A stretch of 64,000 bases of DNA from Paracamarosporium sp. OC-R06-R3 (taxonomy: Eukaryota; Ascomycota; Dothideomycetes; Pleosporales; Didymosphaeriaceae): the NCBI GenBank assembly GCA_019828545.1, contig JACVRA010000101.1, positions 178,658 to 242,657 on the forward strand, given 5' to 3'. Both the position numbers and the translations under genes were made by a program. The first letter of the stretch is position 1. The number at the start of each line of letters is the position of its first letter. The notes under the pieces were generated by a model that worked only from the letters and a program-made list of their open reading frames with translations, was not told the DNA's origin and did no database searches. Shown in pieces: positions 12,138-22,404 of the stretch.

Positions 12138-15100
12138 TTATTCCATAATACTAAAAACTAGCAGGTAACCAGTCGCAGTTCCAAGAGCTATAACGCGCCC
12201 ATATGTTGCTGAACATGTTACTCGATATTGAAAAGGGAGCAAAAGCACATTTTCAGTTTTATACCTAATCCACTGCCCGTTTGCAGAAACAAGTTGAAGC
12301 ACACTAGAGGCTTCATGATTTCTCCAATGGCCCGTGTTTGCGTCCCACAGCCGGACGGTGCTGTCCCCGGAACCGGACGCCAGTCGATCGCCCTGCGGCG
12401 AGAAGGCCACGCTCCTCACCGAATCCCTATGGCCCTCGAGCGTCTGCAGCGGCCGGCCCGTGTTCACATCCCACAGCTGGACGGTGCTGTCCTTGGAAGC
12501 GGACGCTAGTCGATCGCCCTGCGGCGAGAAGGCCACGCTTAACACCGAAGCCCTATGGCCCTTGAGCGTCTGCAGCGGCCAGAGCGTCCACAATCGCACT
12601 GTCTGGTCTCGGGAACCGGAGGCCACGCGATCGCCCTGCGGCGAGAAGGATATGTGTGAGATCGAGTCTGTATGGCCCTCGCGCGTCTTTAGCAGCTGGC
12701 CTACTTGGGCATCCCCAGCCGCACTGAACTGTAGACCAAGTCGCCAGCGAGTTGGTCTCCTTACGGCCAGAAGGTCACGCTCGAGATAGTTCGTCTGAGC
12801 ATCCCACAGTCGCACCGTCCTGTCGCCAGAACCAGAGGCCACTCGGTCTCCCTGCGGCGAGAAGGCCACGCTCGTGACACAAGCCGTGTGGCCCTCAAGT
12901 ATCTGCAGCGACTGCTTCGTCTGAACGTCCCACCGCCGTATCGTCTTATCGCCAGAGCTGGAGGCTATTTGGTCTCCTTGTGGCGAGAAAGCAACGCTCA
13001 CGACCCAGTCCGTGTGGCCCATAAGTATTAGTGATGGCCGGTCCGTCTTTGCGTCCCACACCCGCACCGTCTGGTCGACAGAACCGGAGGCGACTCGGTC
13101 TCCCTGCGGCGAGAAGGCTACGCTCGTAACCGAACCTCCGTGTTCATCGAACGTCTGCAGCAGACGGCCTGTATTCGCGCTCCACAGCTGCACCGATTGG
13201 TCGACAGAACCGGAAACAACTCGGTCTCCTTGCGGCGAGAAGGCTACGCTCGTGACTGAGCCCCTATGTTCTTCAAGCGTCTGCAGTAGACGGCTTGTGT
13301 TCGCGTCCCACAGACGCACCGTTTGGTCAACAGAACTAGAAGCAACCCGGTCTCCCTGCGGCGAGAAGGCCACGCTTGTGACCCAGTCCGCATGACCATC
13401 GAGCGTCTGTAGCAGACGACCCGTCTGGGCGTCCCACAGTCGCACTGTCTTGTCTCCAGATCTGGAAGCAATTCGGTTCCCCTGCGGCGAGAAGGCCACG
13501 CTCGTGACCCAGTCCGCGTGACCATCGAGCGTTTGCAGTAGAGACCCCCAAACCTCCTTAATCTTCGACTTTAGTTCTATACCTGTCGGTACATCTTTTG
13601 CGAATTGCTTTCAAATAATACTTCTTGCTGGGGCAAAGATTAGCGCAGAAGAGTACACCTGCAGAGGTGCCTCCTGTATTACTGCTCCACTCCACATTAT
13701 AAACCGCAGCGCATCATGGACCATCTTAGATAATGCTAAACTCTTAAACTATTTTCTAAAATTAGCTGCGTTACGACTTTCTATTTGTTTAACCACTTAC
13801 ATTAGTCATAGATTGTAACTTCTAAATTGCTGCTACAGCTTCTGGGATCTTCCGTAGCAGGCTCATAGCCTCAAACCAGTGTAATAGATGTTCCTGGAGG
13901 AAGTGATGGACTATACCGTCGTCTAGTAGGACACTGTTGCGAGCCTGTAGACATGTAATAAGATGGTCAGTCCAGTACTCGCATGCGTATGCTATTCGTG
14001 GAAGCGCGCTGGTTTTAATAAGATTACTCGCTTCTTGGATCCGAGCTCCTGGCTTCCCTAAACAGCATATGTCTCTTTGTAATGTACTCTGCATTGCCTT
14101 TAGCAGCCTATCAATCATCTGTTCCTCCTTTTCTAATACTGCACTCTGTAACACTTGCTGGCCTCGACCAGATGTAAAGTAGTCTTTAGCTAACAGGTGA
14201 ACAAAGAATACAGTGCCTTCACGAATAGTAAGAAACGAGCCGCAGCGACTTATAAGGTCAACAACCTCCCGAACATGTCGAAAATGACCTCTAGATAGGC
14301 CGGCAATAACAGCAATCTCTTCTAGTTTCAGCGGTCGATATGCAACAGTGACTGATCGAAGAATTTCTATACAGTGCTCTGCTGCCTTTAAGTCTTTCTA
14401 TACTAATATTTGTTGTATCATGCGGTGGTATAGCGGATCCAGCCCAGACAGTAGCTCGCGAAGTACTATTCGAATGTTGTAAAGCGGTACACTCTCTAGC
14501 TCTTGACAGACCAGCGACACCCATAGAAACGTGCCCTCTGCCTTGTCGCGGAGCTGGTGCTGGACCTCTGCTTTAGTCTCAGGGTCGTACTACTTTACAT
14601 CCGCCAAGTGTTATACCTTGTGGTCAATAAATGTGGCAACCGCTTTCGAAATGTGGCTAGCGTTGAGCTCAAGACTAACCTTGCCAGTAGGCGAACTGGG
14701 ATACAGAAACTGCTCAATATCTGGTAAGTTGCGGCTTGTCACTAGCCATTTACATTTTGAGCGTTGCGCAAGGTTATCGTCTGTGATGATCCGTAAAAGG
14801 TCAGATAATCCAGATGTACACTCATCGAGCGCGTCAACTAGAAGGTATGTCGTTGGCAGAGAGGGGTCATTGAGAATGTCCGACAGGATTCCTTTTAGTG
14901 TATAGAGTGCGTTGGATCCCTCAAACAACTGTTTTCCTGCCGCCTCGTAGGGCTTCTGCACGTGTCGTATAAGCTGCTCCCTTTGCACTACGAGTAAGTA
15001 TATAAGCCCTCGCAGCACTGAGGCTGCATTGTTGATCTCTGGCCTAGTACTTTGACAAAGAAAGTACGAGAGCAGATTCGGCCCATCTCTCTGTGATAGT

Positions 15101-15456
15101 TCATCGATCAGACCCATCGTCATCATTGTCTTGCCTTTGCCCGGGTCGCCTTTTATCCATAGCAGCCGTGCATCGGCTTGCGTCCGCCAACGCTGGAAAT
15201 TTGCGTCGTCTAGAATCCACCCATAGCACTGCCTAAGCAGCCTGTCTTTATCATGTTCGATCCTCGCTCGATCTGCGCGCGGGTCGGTGACTCTCAGATC
15301 GTGAAGACACTGGTGGGGTGCTGGTCCGCTAGGACCGTTGGCAAAGTTCACGTCACCATGTACGTTGCCGTAGACGTTTGTTGAACTACCGTGCGCTTGA
15401 TTACCGATGTACGTTATTGAATCGTTGGCCGGAGATTGCATGACTGCGACCCGCAC
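12138..15456 (-). pseudogene. Decayed NLR: NACHT NTPase with WD40 repeats (HET-E/NWD type)
   Basis: Remains of a STAND/NLR immune-type receptor. The frame opening at 15456 (first ATG 15441) encodes a Gly/Asn-rich stretch with GNQAHG and YGNVHGDVNF, then a NACHT domain with Walker A GDPGKGKT and Walker B LLVDALDEC. The linker (13.5-14.6 kb) still reads as typical NLR helical sequence on translation. The C-terminus has about nine 42-residue WD40 units (12.3-13.55 kb) and ends with a conserved tail at 12138. It is broken by in-frame stops at 14613, 14592, 14400, 13824, 13751 and 13613 and a frameshift between 13824 and 13751; one WD unit near 12.75 kb is also out of frame. Four stops look like CAA/CAG to TAA/TAG and one like CGA to TGA, the C-to-T pattern expected of RIP. 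An upstream exon beyond the transposon is possible. Confidence 0.88.
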
Positions 15457-15504
15457 GCCGCGGCCTCTAGATATTTGTTTAACCTACGACGGCACCATGC
15501 GCTA

Positions 15505-15548
15505 CAGTGCCGAACGCCGAGGCGCCCCCGTCGGTGAGGCGCCCACCC
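15505..15548 (+). repeat. Left terminal inverted repeat of the pogo-like element
   Basis: These 44 bp are the exact reverse complement of 17602-17645. Similarity continues imperfectly for about ten more bases inward. A TA dinucleotide precedes it. Confidence 0.95.
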
Positions 15549-15602
15549 AAACACCAGAACGCGTAACTATCCCACACTTTCACACGCGATAACTCCACAA
15601 CC

Positions 15603-17492
15603 ATGGCACCTATTGATGATGCGATTGCAGCGTTGAAATTGCAAGAACCAGGAGAACGACTTTCATATAAAGAGTGTGCAGCTAAGTTTAAAGTTAACCG
15701 CCACACGCTATCGCGAAGATTCCGGGGCGTACAGGGCTCAGTGCAGGCCCAGACAATCAATAAGCAGAAACTCAACCCACAACAGGAGCTAGAGCTTGTA
15801 GCTTATATAAAAGACCTTACTGGCAAAGGGATTCCACCCTCAAAAGAGATGACTCGAATTTTTGCAGAGCAAGTGGCCAAAGATTACGTTGGGATTGGCT
15901 AGGTTCGTCGCTTTTTAGACAGGAACAACGAAGCTCTCACCTCTAAGACCACTAGCCACATAGACGCAGTACGCTTCAGGGCTGATTCTGAGACAAAGTA
16001 CGACCTCTACTTTAATATTCTTCATGCAAAGATTAAGGAGTATAACGTCCTGCCTGAGAATACGTACAATATGGATGAAAAAGGCTTCGCTATTGGGGTG
16101 ATAGGAAAGAGCAAGAGGATCTTCAGCAAGGCTTCGTGGCTTGAAAAGAAACAAAGAGAAGCAATTCAAGATGGCTCACGTGAGTGGATTACTTTGTTGG
16201 CTGGAGTTTGCGCGGATGGGAGCTGCCTGCCTCCAGGGCTGATTTTTCAGTTGAAGAACAAGTCAATTCGATCAGCTTGGGTGAGCGATATACAGGTTAA
16301 GGAGCACGACGTTTTCGTTAGCTCATCTCCCAGCGGATGGACGAATAACGATATAGGATTGGCCTGGCTTGAACAGGTTTTTCAACGGCGTACAAGAGTC
16401 AAAGCTGGGAAGAAATGGAGGCTCCTCATCCTTGATAGCCATGGCTCGCACGTAACAAAGGATTTTATCGACTACTGCTTTAAGCGACGTATTCTTCTTG
16501 CAATCTTTCCTCCTCATTCAACCCACAGCCTTCAGCCACTTGATGTGGCTTGTTTTAGTCCACTTACGCGGGCCTACTCCACTAAGCTTTCTTACCACAC
16601 AATGAAGAGCCAAGGCCTTATCCCTGTCAAGAAAAGCGACTTCTTTTTATTATTTTAGAACGCGTGGACGCGCTGCATGACGGAGAAGCTAGTATTAAAG
16701 TCCTTTAAGGCCACAGGGATCTTTCCTATAGATCGTGAGGTTATACTCAAAAAGTATCGCCCAAGAACACCAGATGAAGCTAAGGACGAGCCACGAAGCT
16801 CACCCCTTGAAGAAGCTGACTAAAGAAAGATTAGACGGGTTTTAAAGCATATCGTTCGTAATAGGCAGCAGCAGAAAGCCCAAAAGATCACTGCTTCACT
16901 GCATTACCTCCAGGTACAAAACGAGCTGCTTCTTCATGAAAATGAAGGCCTTAGGTACGCGCTCACCACTAAAAAGAAGCATACGAAGAAGAGCAAGGTC
17001 CTTAACCTGCAACAGCGCGAAGAATATTATAGTAGTGCAGTCTTTTGGAGTCCTTCTAAAATCCGCGAAGCTCGCTATCGTGAGCGCGTAAGAGCACGTG
17101 AAGAGGAGCAAGAAAAACTCTAAAAAAGTAACGAGAAGGACCTCAAGGCAGCTGCTGCGCTCTACAAAAAGCAGCAGCTTAAAAAGAAGCGTGTGGAACG
17201 AGAGGCGCTCCAGAAGGAGCGGGCGATAGAGAAGGAAAGGAAGGCTGTAGAAAGAGCCGAACTTCAGCGCAAGAAACAGCAAGAAAAAGAAGCTGTAACT
17301 GCCCAAAAAGCTCTACAATTGCCCCAAAAGGGTAAGAGGGCAGCTTCACAAAGTACTGGGCCAAAGGCAAAGCGTAGGCGTATTGCGCAGCCTGCTAAAG
17401 GTAGTGCTGGTAGTGGAGATCCTGCACTGAGCCCTCCACCAAAAGTTAACTCCCGCAGGCGAAAAATTAACCTTCTAAAGAAATTTAAATAG
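15603..17492 (+). pseudogene. Pogo-like transposase, four in-frame stops
   Basis: One frame runs from ATG 15603 to TAA 17492 without any frameshift, interrupted only by stops at 15900 (TAG), 16656 (TAG), 16821 (TAA) and 17121 (TAA). N-terminus: a psq/CENP-B-like helix-turn-helix (YKECAAKFKVNRHTLSRRF). Catalytic DDE/D region: MDEKGF, LLILDSHGSHVTKDF and HSTHSLQPLDVACF, the three acidic positions of pogo/Fot1 transposases. The C-terminal part is Lys/Glu/Arg-rich and coiled, ending in basic residues. The stop at 15900 replaces a Trp expected in GIGWVRRF (TGG to TAG); like the other three it fits C-to-T change at CpA on one strand. No intron was needed to read it. Confidence 0.9.
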
Positions 17493-17601
17493 TACAAATT
17501 GATTGCAAGCACCTATTTACTACCTTACTACAAAATCTCGTGATAATAGCTACTGTAGGCGACAGTATAACCTCACTTTGATTATGGCCAGATGGTGGTT
17601 G

Positions 17602-17645
17602 GGGTGGGCGCCTCACCGACGGGGGCGCCTCGGCGTTCGGCACTG
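17602..17645 (-). repeat. Right terminal inverted repeat of the pogo-like element
   Basis: Reverse complement of 15505-15548 over 44 bp without mismatch, followed by a TA dinucleotide at 17646-17647. Confidence 0.95.
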
Positions 17646-17996
17646 TAGCGGAAGGTAAGAACTTACCAAATTTAGCGTCGTTTCAATTAAGCCCGGGCCT
17701 TAGTCGTTCGTGTATGGTCTTAGCGGAGAGAGCAAGCGTCGATGCAGGAGTTCGACAATAACTTCGTTGCCTGCGAGGCTGAAGTGATGTTGGAAGCTAC
17801 GTGAAATGGCTGCTCGAAGGCTGAGCGCTTGGAGCAAGGCTCGCTTTATGTCAAGTCTTCAGCCGAACGGCAGGTACCGATCGAGCCTTGCCAAGCGGAC
17901 TTCTATCTCAGCCTGGTTGCATCTAGACATGATAGAAGGCTCAGTATTTAGTACAATACTTTAACATCGACAGTATTGACTTCGCATCAGATCGAG

Positions 17997-18896
17997 ATGT
18001 CAGGATTAGTATGATTGACCTTCGATTTCGGGCGTAAAGTAGGAATCTTACTAAACTTGCTAGGAAGTGATTGGGAGCACAGCTGCTGTCTCTCAGTTGC
18101 TCGGTCAAGCGATAACCGTGGTCCAGAAAATTCAGAACGCGAGAGCGAAAGTACACGGGGCCTCCGCCCGCCTAGACGGTTACAAAGACCAGCTTGACAA
18201 CCTGCTTAGAACGCTGCAGTTTGTTCATAATGAACCAGCGTTGCATACTTCGTCTGTTCAGGAACAAGGTCACGCGATTATCAAGATAGGCCAGGTGTTG
18301 CAGCGCCAGCTAGATGGCTTAGCTGCTCAGTTGCAAAGGAATAAAGCCAGGCAATACACGCATACGTTCACAAACGGTGCTAGGGAGGAGAAAGATCTCG
18401 AGAATGCCATGACCCAATTGGACCGAGCAATATCCGACCTGACTGTACGGATAGTCACCGCGCATGTCGGACTAAGCGGCACGATCCGTACTAGTTCCGC
18501 AGTTGCTCTGGAAATGATCCAAAGGGTCGATCAAAACGTTCAGAAGGTCCTTGGTCAAAGACTTTCTATTGCCGCTCAGCTCGAAGGACGGGGATCAGGG
18601 GAAGACGGTACTGTACAGCTTCACGTATCTGAGTACCACTGCTAATAGTACTAGACATGATATCCCTTACAGAGGAGGACGCTCGCGCATTGCAGGTCGT
18701 AGACAAAGTGTCTTGGGAAGGGAATAAGGCTTTTAATGATGCTGTTATGGTTAATGCGGACCTCACCGAACATGTAATTCATGTTCGAAAGGAGAGGAAC
18801 TACGTAAATAACGAGGCCCATCAGAAAAGCCTTATTATTCAAGGAATCGTAGATGGAGATGGTCTTGCAAATATTCTTCGCGCACGCCGAGAATAG
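17997..18896 (+). CDS. SesA-like protein (fungal NLR-associated N-terminal domain, stand-alone)
   Basis: Exons read as 17997-18008 (12 nt), 18064-18607 and 18673-18896, giving about 259 aa. Splicing the tiny first exon gives MSGLEVIGSTAAVSQLLG, the usual start of SesA/HeLo-like helical domains that occur at the N-terminus of fungal NLRs or alone near them. Residues 5-185 are predicted helical. The last exon holds two similar 17-residue units (WEGNKAFNDAVMVNADL and YVNNEAHQKSLIIQGIV) with an Asn-x-Ala core. The second intron could also end at 18655 (TAG) in the same frame, which would add six residues. It lies head-to-head with the NLR relic, separated by the transposon. By family it would act in incompatibility-type cell death; that role is inferred. 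Frame intact. Confidence 0.7.
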
Positions 18897-19481
18897 CGCT
18901 TTAGCAAAACTATAACATCTATAGAGCCGGCAACCTCAGTTGTTGCGACATTATCAAATCTCCCTGTTTAATGATTTATCCGTAATCGCTGTGTAGGTTG
19001 CCTTCGTGGTGCCTGAGGACGCAGACGCGGACGTTCGTGAAGTTAAAGCAGGAGGGGAGTTTTGTTAAGAGGCCGAAGCCCTCAAATGGATGCGATACAG
19101 GTATCGTTAGCGCAATGCAGAGGACAGTACATAGATGACATACTAGACAGAGCTAATGATAAAGCAACGAGAGTGCCCTGGCTCATTGGGGACGGTATCG
19201 CGCAAGAAGAGCATTCATAGACTGCGACATCGCCTCATTGCGCAATTAGCGCCGAATAGTAACGGAGTGATTGTACAAGACGCATGTACAGTACGCAAGA
19301 GTAACGAAGAATGTCGTAGGGCTATAAAGGCGCTATTGTGGGATTGGGGATTTGGGAAGAGAATGCGCGTGTCGGCACTGCTCAAATTGCCGGAGAAAGG
19401 CTGAGCGCGAGAAGATGCCACCGTAAGCGCCTGCGAAGCCTGTAGGCTTAGGACGACAGCGTATGCGATTTTCTCCCAGAT
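18897..19481. other. Intergenic, short unassigned frame
   Basis: Between the SesA-like gene and the 19482 gene. A plus-strand frame 19156-19404 (82 codons, basic, three Cys) is open but shows no family feature; it could be an upstream exon of the next gene if spliced, which I could not establish. Confidence 0.4.
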
Positions 19482-20930
19482 ATGCCAGTTCAACGTGTCA
19501 ATAGGGTCATCAGCAAGTCACGATTAACTCCTGTAGATATCCAGCACCGCCGCAAGAAAGGCCCCGCTCAAGCCGTAGCCAATACGTGTGGGCCACCGCA
19601 ACCTGTACATCCGTTCCCACTCGATGCCCGTCAACGAAAAGACACGCTAGAACCGTCGCAGATCCTAGGGACCTCATATTTAGACGCTAGAAACGATTTC
19701 CTTGCACAGCACGACCCTTCTGCGCGCGGCGATGCGTCACCAGGTGTTGTGACAAACGAAGGTCAGAGCCAGGATCAGGGCATCAGTAGACTGCACGAGA
19801 CGAGGTCGTATTTAACCAAGCTCGAATTGCTTGACCTGGATGAGTGGAGTGAACATGAGACATATGATGAGGAGCCGTCGACCTGTCTCCATTACTCGAT
19901 TGAATGGAAGGTGACTTTAAACAACAAGCTTATTTCCAAGGATACAGAGCCTGATCTCGTGCTGGCCCCCAGGTTTTACAGGTCTTTATTTCTGCGGGAT
20001 AAACTTGACAAACTCCTGCAGAAGAAATTGTCGCCAAGCAAGCGTATTACATGTGATGACACCAGTATAGTTACGTCGGTGACCGGGCGTTCAGAGCGCG
20101 ATTTGACGAAGCGATTTGACAATACAGACATTGATTGGTTCTTGATAGAAAGGCAGCTTTTAGCGTGGGGAGAGCTCTTCCGTGCTGGCAAGAAGCTCAG
20201 AGTTGATATCTCATTCAATTACCTCGAAGTGGGCCAGCTAGCTTCTGGGTCGATAAAAAGAGGGAAGCGAGGGTATTCCTCTACTACTCAGCAAATGCTC
20301 ACCGAAAGAGATTTGCAGGTCGATGCTGAAGAAGGAAGCTCTAAAGAACCATCTATCTGGCAGAACGTATATAATCTTATGCGATGCCCCGGACCGCCCT
20401 GCCACCTCAGACCTCATTGCTGGCGGGATCCTATCGGGAAGAGACATTACAAACTAATGACGCACCACCTCAAAGGTTTGATTAGATATGTGGATCAAGG
20501 TGGTCGGCTACAGAGCCACGACGATGTTCCAGAAAATATTCGTGAGCAACTATACGCAGAGGAGCAACAGCAACTAGAGAGACAACGAAAATCTACCAAA
20601 AATCCTGTGCAGAGTCCGCCTCCTATAAATATAACCAATGTGCTGCCTGGATCACCTCACCCATTGGCAAACCCAGTAGTGGCACCCTCGACGCGTCGTT
20701 TAAATGTGCCTGGTTTGTTGGATACTACAGTAGAAGATTACAGTGATTGGCAACAGTCACGAGTTCGAAGTGAAGCACAAAAGGCTGAAATTGGAAAGCT
20801 TTGTGGCATAGCCTTAAAATACGGGCTCGACCTGCAGCAGATTCACGACGATCAAGACCCAGATTTCTTTATCAGAAAGGGTATAACAATAGGCATTGCC
20901 CAGCGCTTCGTCCGTGATGTTGAGTACTAG
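19482..20930 (+). CDS. Orphan fungal protein with Cys/His cluster (482 aa), function unknown
   Basis: A single open frame from ATG 19482 to TAG 20930. The centre (residues 120-260) is a mixed domain with the Trp-rich stretch DIDWFLIERQLLAWGELF. Residues about 300-360 contain a compact Cys/His cluster (CPGPPCHLRPHCWRDP, then HYKLMTHHLKGLI and SHDDVPENIREQLYAEEQQ) that would suit one zinc site, followed by a Glu/Gln-rich coil. A short C-terminal helical module ends the protein (IHDDQDPDFFIRKGITIGIAQ). I recognise this arrangement as recurring in lineage-specific fungal proteins, often in repeat-rich DNA, but know no function. Neighbours are the SesA-like gene and transposon relics. No frame damage, so it may still be expressed. 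Confidence 0.65.
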   Translation: MPVQRVNRVISKSRLTPVDIQHRRKKGPAQAVANTCGPPQPVHPFPLDARQRKDTLEPSQILGTSYLDARNDFLAQHDPSARGDASPGVVTNEGQSQDQGISRLHETRSYLTKLELLDLDEWSEHETYDEEPSTCLHYSIEWKVTLNNKLISKDTEPDLVLAPRFYRSLFLRDKLDKLLQKKLSPSKRITCDDTSIVTSVTGRSERDLTKRFDNTDIDWFLIERQLLAWGELFRAGKKLRVDISFNYLEVGQLASGSIKRGKRGYSSTTQQMLTERDLQVDAEEGSSKEPSIWQNVYNLMRCPGPPCHLRPHCWRDPIGKRHYKLMTHHLKGLIRYVDQGGRLQSHDDVPENIREQLYAEEQQQLERQRKSTKNPVQSPPPINITNVLPGSPHPLANPVVAPSTRRLNVPGLLDTTVEDYSDWQQSRVRSEAQKAEIGKLCGIALKYGLDLQQIHDDQDPDFFIRKGITIGIAQRFVRDVEY

Positions 20931-21084
20931 GTCAAGCGACTAGAGGGGCCTAAAGAGGTAGAAACATAACTTTAGATTAAAGTAGTACGTTATTCCGTTA
21001 GCTATTTTTTTCTATACAACATTGTTCCTTATACCTTTTAGCATTGTACTTTAACATTCCTTAGTCTAAACTATGTATGCGAGC

Positions 21085-21652
21085 TCAAGGCTCCTCTACA
21101 GTGATACCAGAGTGCCTGAAGTGACCGTTTGCACTATCTTGCTTTCCACCTACAATATCAACACACCACTGTAAAAATGCGTCGAACCCTTGCTCCGGTG
21201 CATCCTCAAAGCGCACCAGTTCTTCTTTATGAACGCGTTTAATTCAGCAAAGAACTCTTCAATCGGGTTTAGATCTGGCGAATAGGGAGGTAGGTATAAG
21301 AGTTTTACGCCAGCTTTATGACACATCTCCTCGAGACGTTCTGTGTGATGGAATGACGCATTATCCATCACAAGCACAGACTCTGGCTGAGGCCACGTTC
21401 CGCAAATAGCCCTGGCTTCTCGAGCAGGTGTTGGCATAGCGCATCTAGCATAGGCGGCGTGATCGACTGTCGTCTCCCACCCCCATTTGCAGGAGCCTTT
21501 GTAGTGTTGAAACAACGAAGGTTGGATCGAATCGCCTTGACAGACCGCACGCTGCAGCCTGCGACCGTGGCCATCTCAGCAGCCGTAAGCGTGCCAGCGA
21601 TTATCATGTCACGGATGAGGTTGTGCTGCGACGGGGCGAGATTTGGTGCCAT
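21085..21652 (-). pseudogene. Internally deleted Tc1/IS630-like DDE transposase
   Basis: The start (ATG 21652) encodes a homeodomain-like helix-turn-helix (GTLTAAEMATVAGCSVRSVK) up to KPGLF near 21405. The frame then changes and resumes at PESVLVMDNASFHHTERL and LPPYSPDLNPIEEFFAEL, the second and third catalytic blocks. The first catalytic Asp block and about 130 residues of the usual enzyme are missing. A second frameshift follows the KKNW block near 21225; the normal end (FLQWCVDIVGG, then GHFRHSGITVEEP) is readable to a TGA at 21085. I found no matching terminal repeats, so only the gene relic is marked. Confidence 0.85.
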
Positions 21653-22404
21653 GTTTCGAAGATCGGCCTACAGAATAGTTAGAAAACGTTGCCACACAGT
21701 CCTGTGCTATGCGCATTCTAAGCGTTGCCGGCTTTGTGCAGACATTAACTGACTTGTTGCCAAGGATACGGAGCGGGTCTGTGCATTTCGCTGACATAAT
21801 GCCTTGTCTGTCACGTGTCCGTGCACTCCGAACGTGGAATTTAGTTCCGGAGCCTTACCATAAAGGGAAGGTGGAGCTTTATTATTAAGCTGTGGAAAAC
21901 GAGGTTGCAGCTGCGCGCAGGGGTGAAGCCACATTCGCAAGCGACTGTAGGAGCCTGTAGTTAGTTGGCAAGAAAGAGAAGAGAAGTTAAAATATACAAT
22001 TTAATCTAATCTCCACAAAGCAACAGCAACATCCATCAAACACCTACATCGTACGACGACCATCTCATGTCTCGACTTTCAATAGAATACTGTACAAACA
22101 CCCTAACATCCACAACCCGTAATATGCAGTTCTGCCCTTCTAACGGCGACGAGCTGTCCGTCCTGCTCGTCCACGCCACAGCACAGTACAACAGAGAACG
22201 CACTTGTTGGTTGACAAACGCCACAAGAAAGAAATAATTAAGAAAAGGATACAGATCGATGAGCAACCCACGTCTAAATGCTGCCTTCCTAGATAAAAAA
22301 GTATCTCCAACGCATCACCGCTTTTCTTGACAACACCATCGAAGATATCAAGAATGTCGGCAGAAAAAAAGAACGAAGTTTAATAAACCACTCAATCAAC
22401 ACCC
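21653..22404. other. Intergenic, no gene seen
   Basis: Sequence between the transposase relic and the SEC7 stop. The last 200-300 bp are AT-rich and probably SEC7 3' UTR. No repeat or RNA gene was recognised. Confidence 0.5.

Larger units (their letters stand above)
15505..17645 (+). mobile_element. Pogo/Fot-type (Tc1-mariner superfamily) DNA transposon, 2141 bp
   Basis: A complete-looking element bounded by 44-bp perfect terminal inverted repeats, beginning CAGTGCCGAACGCC, and flanked on each side by TA (15503-15504 and 17646-17647), the target duplication of this superfamily. It carries one transposase frame on the plus strand with four in-frame stops, so it is not autonomous in its present form. 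It sits 48 bp from the first base of the NLR relic, between that gene and the SesA-like gene. If removed, the flanks would join into a plausible 57-nt intron on the minus strand (GTAAGT..CTAG). Confidence 0.93.
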
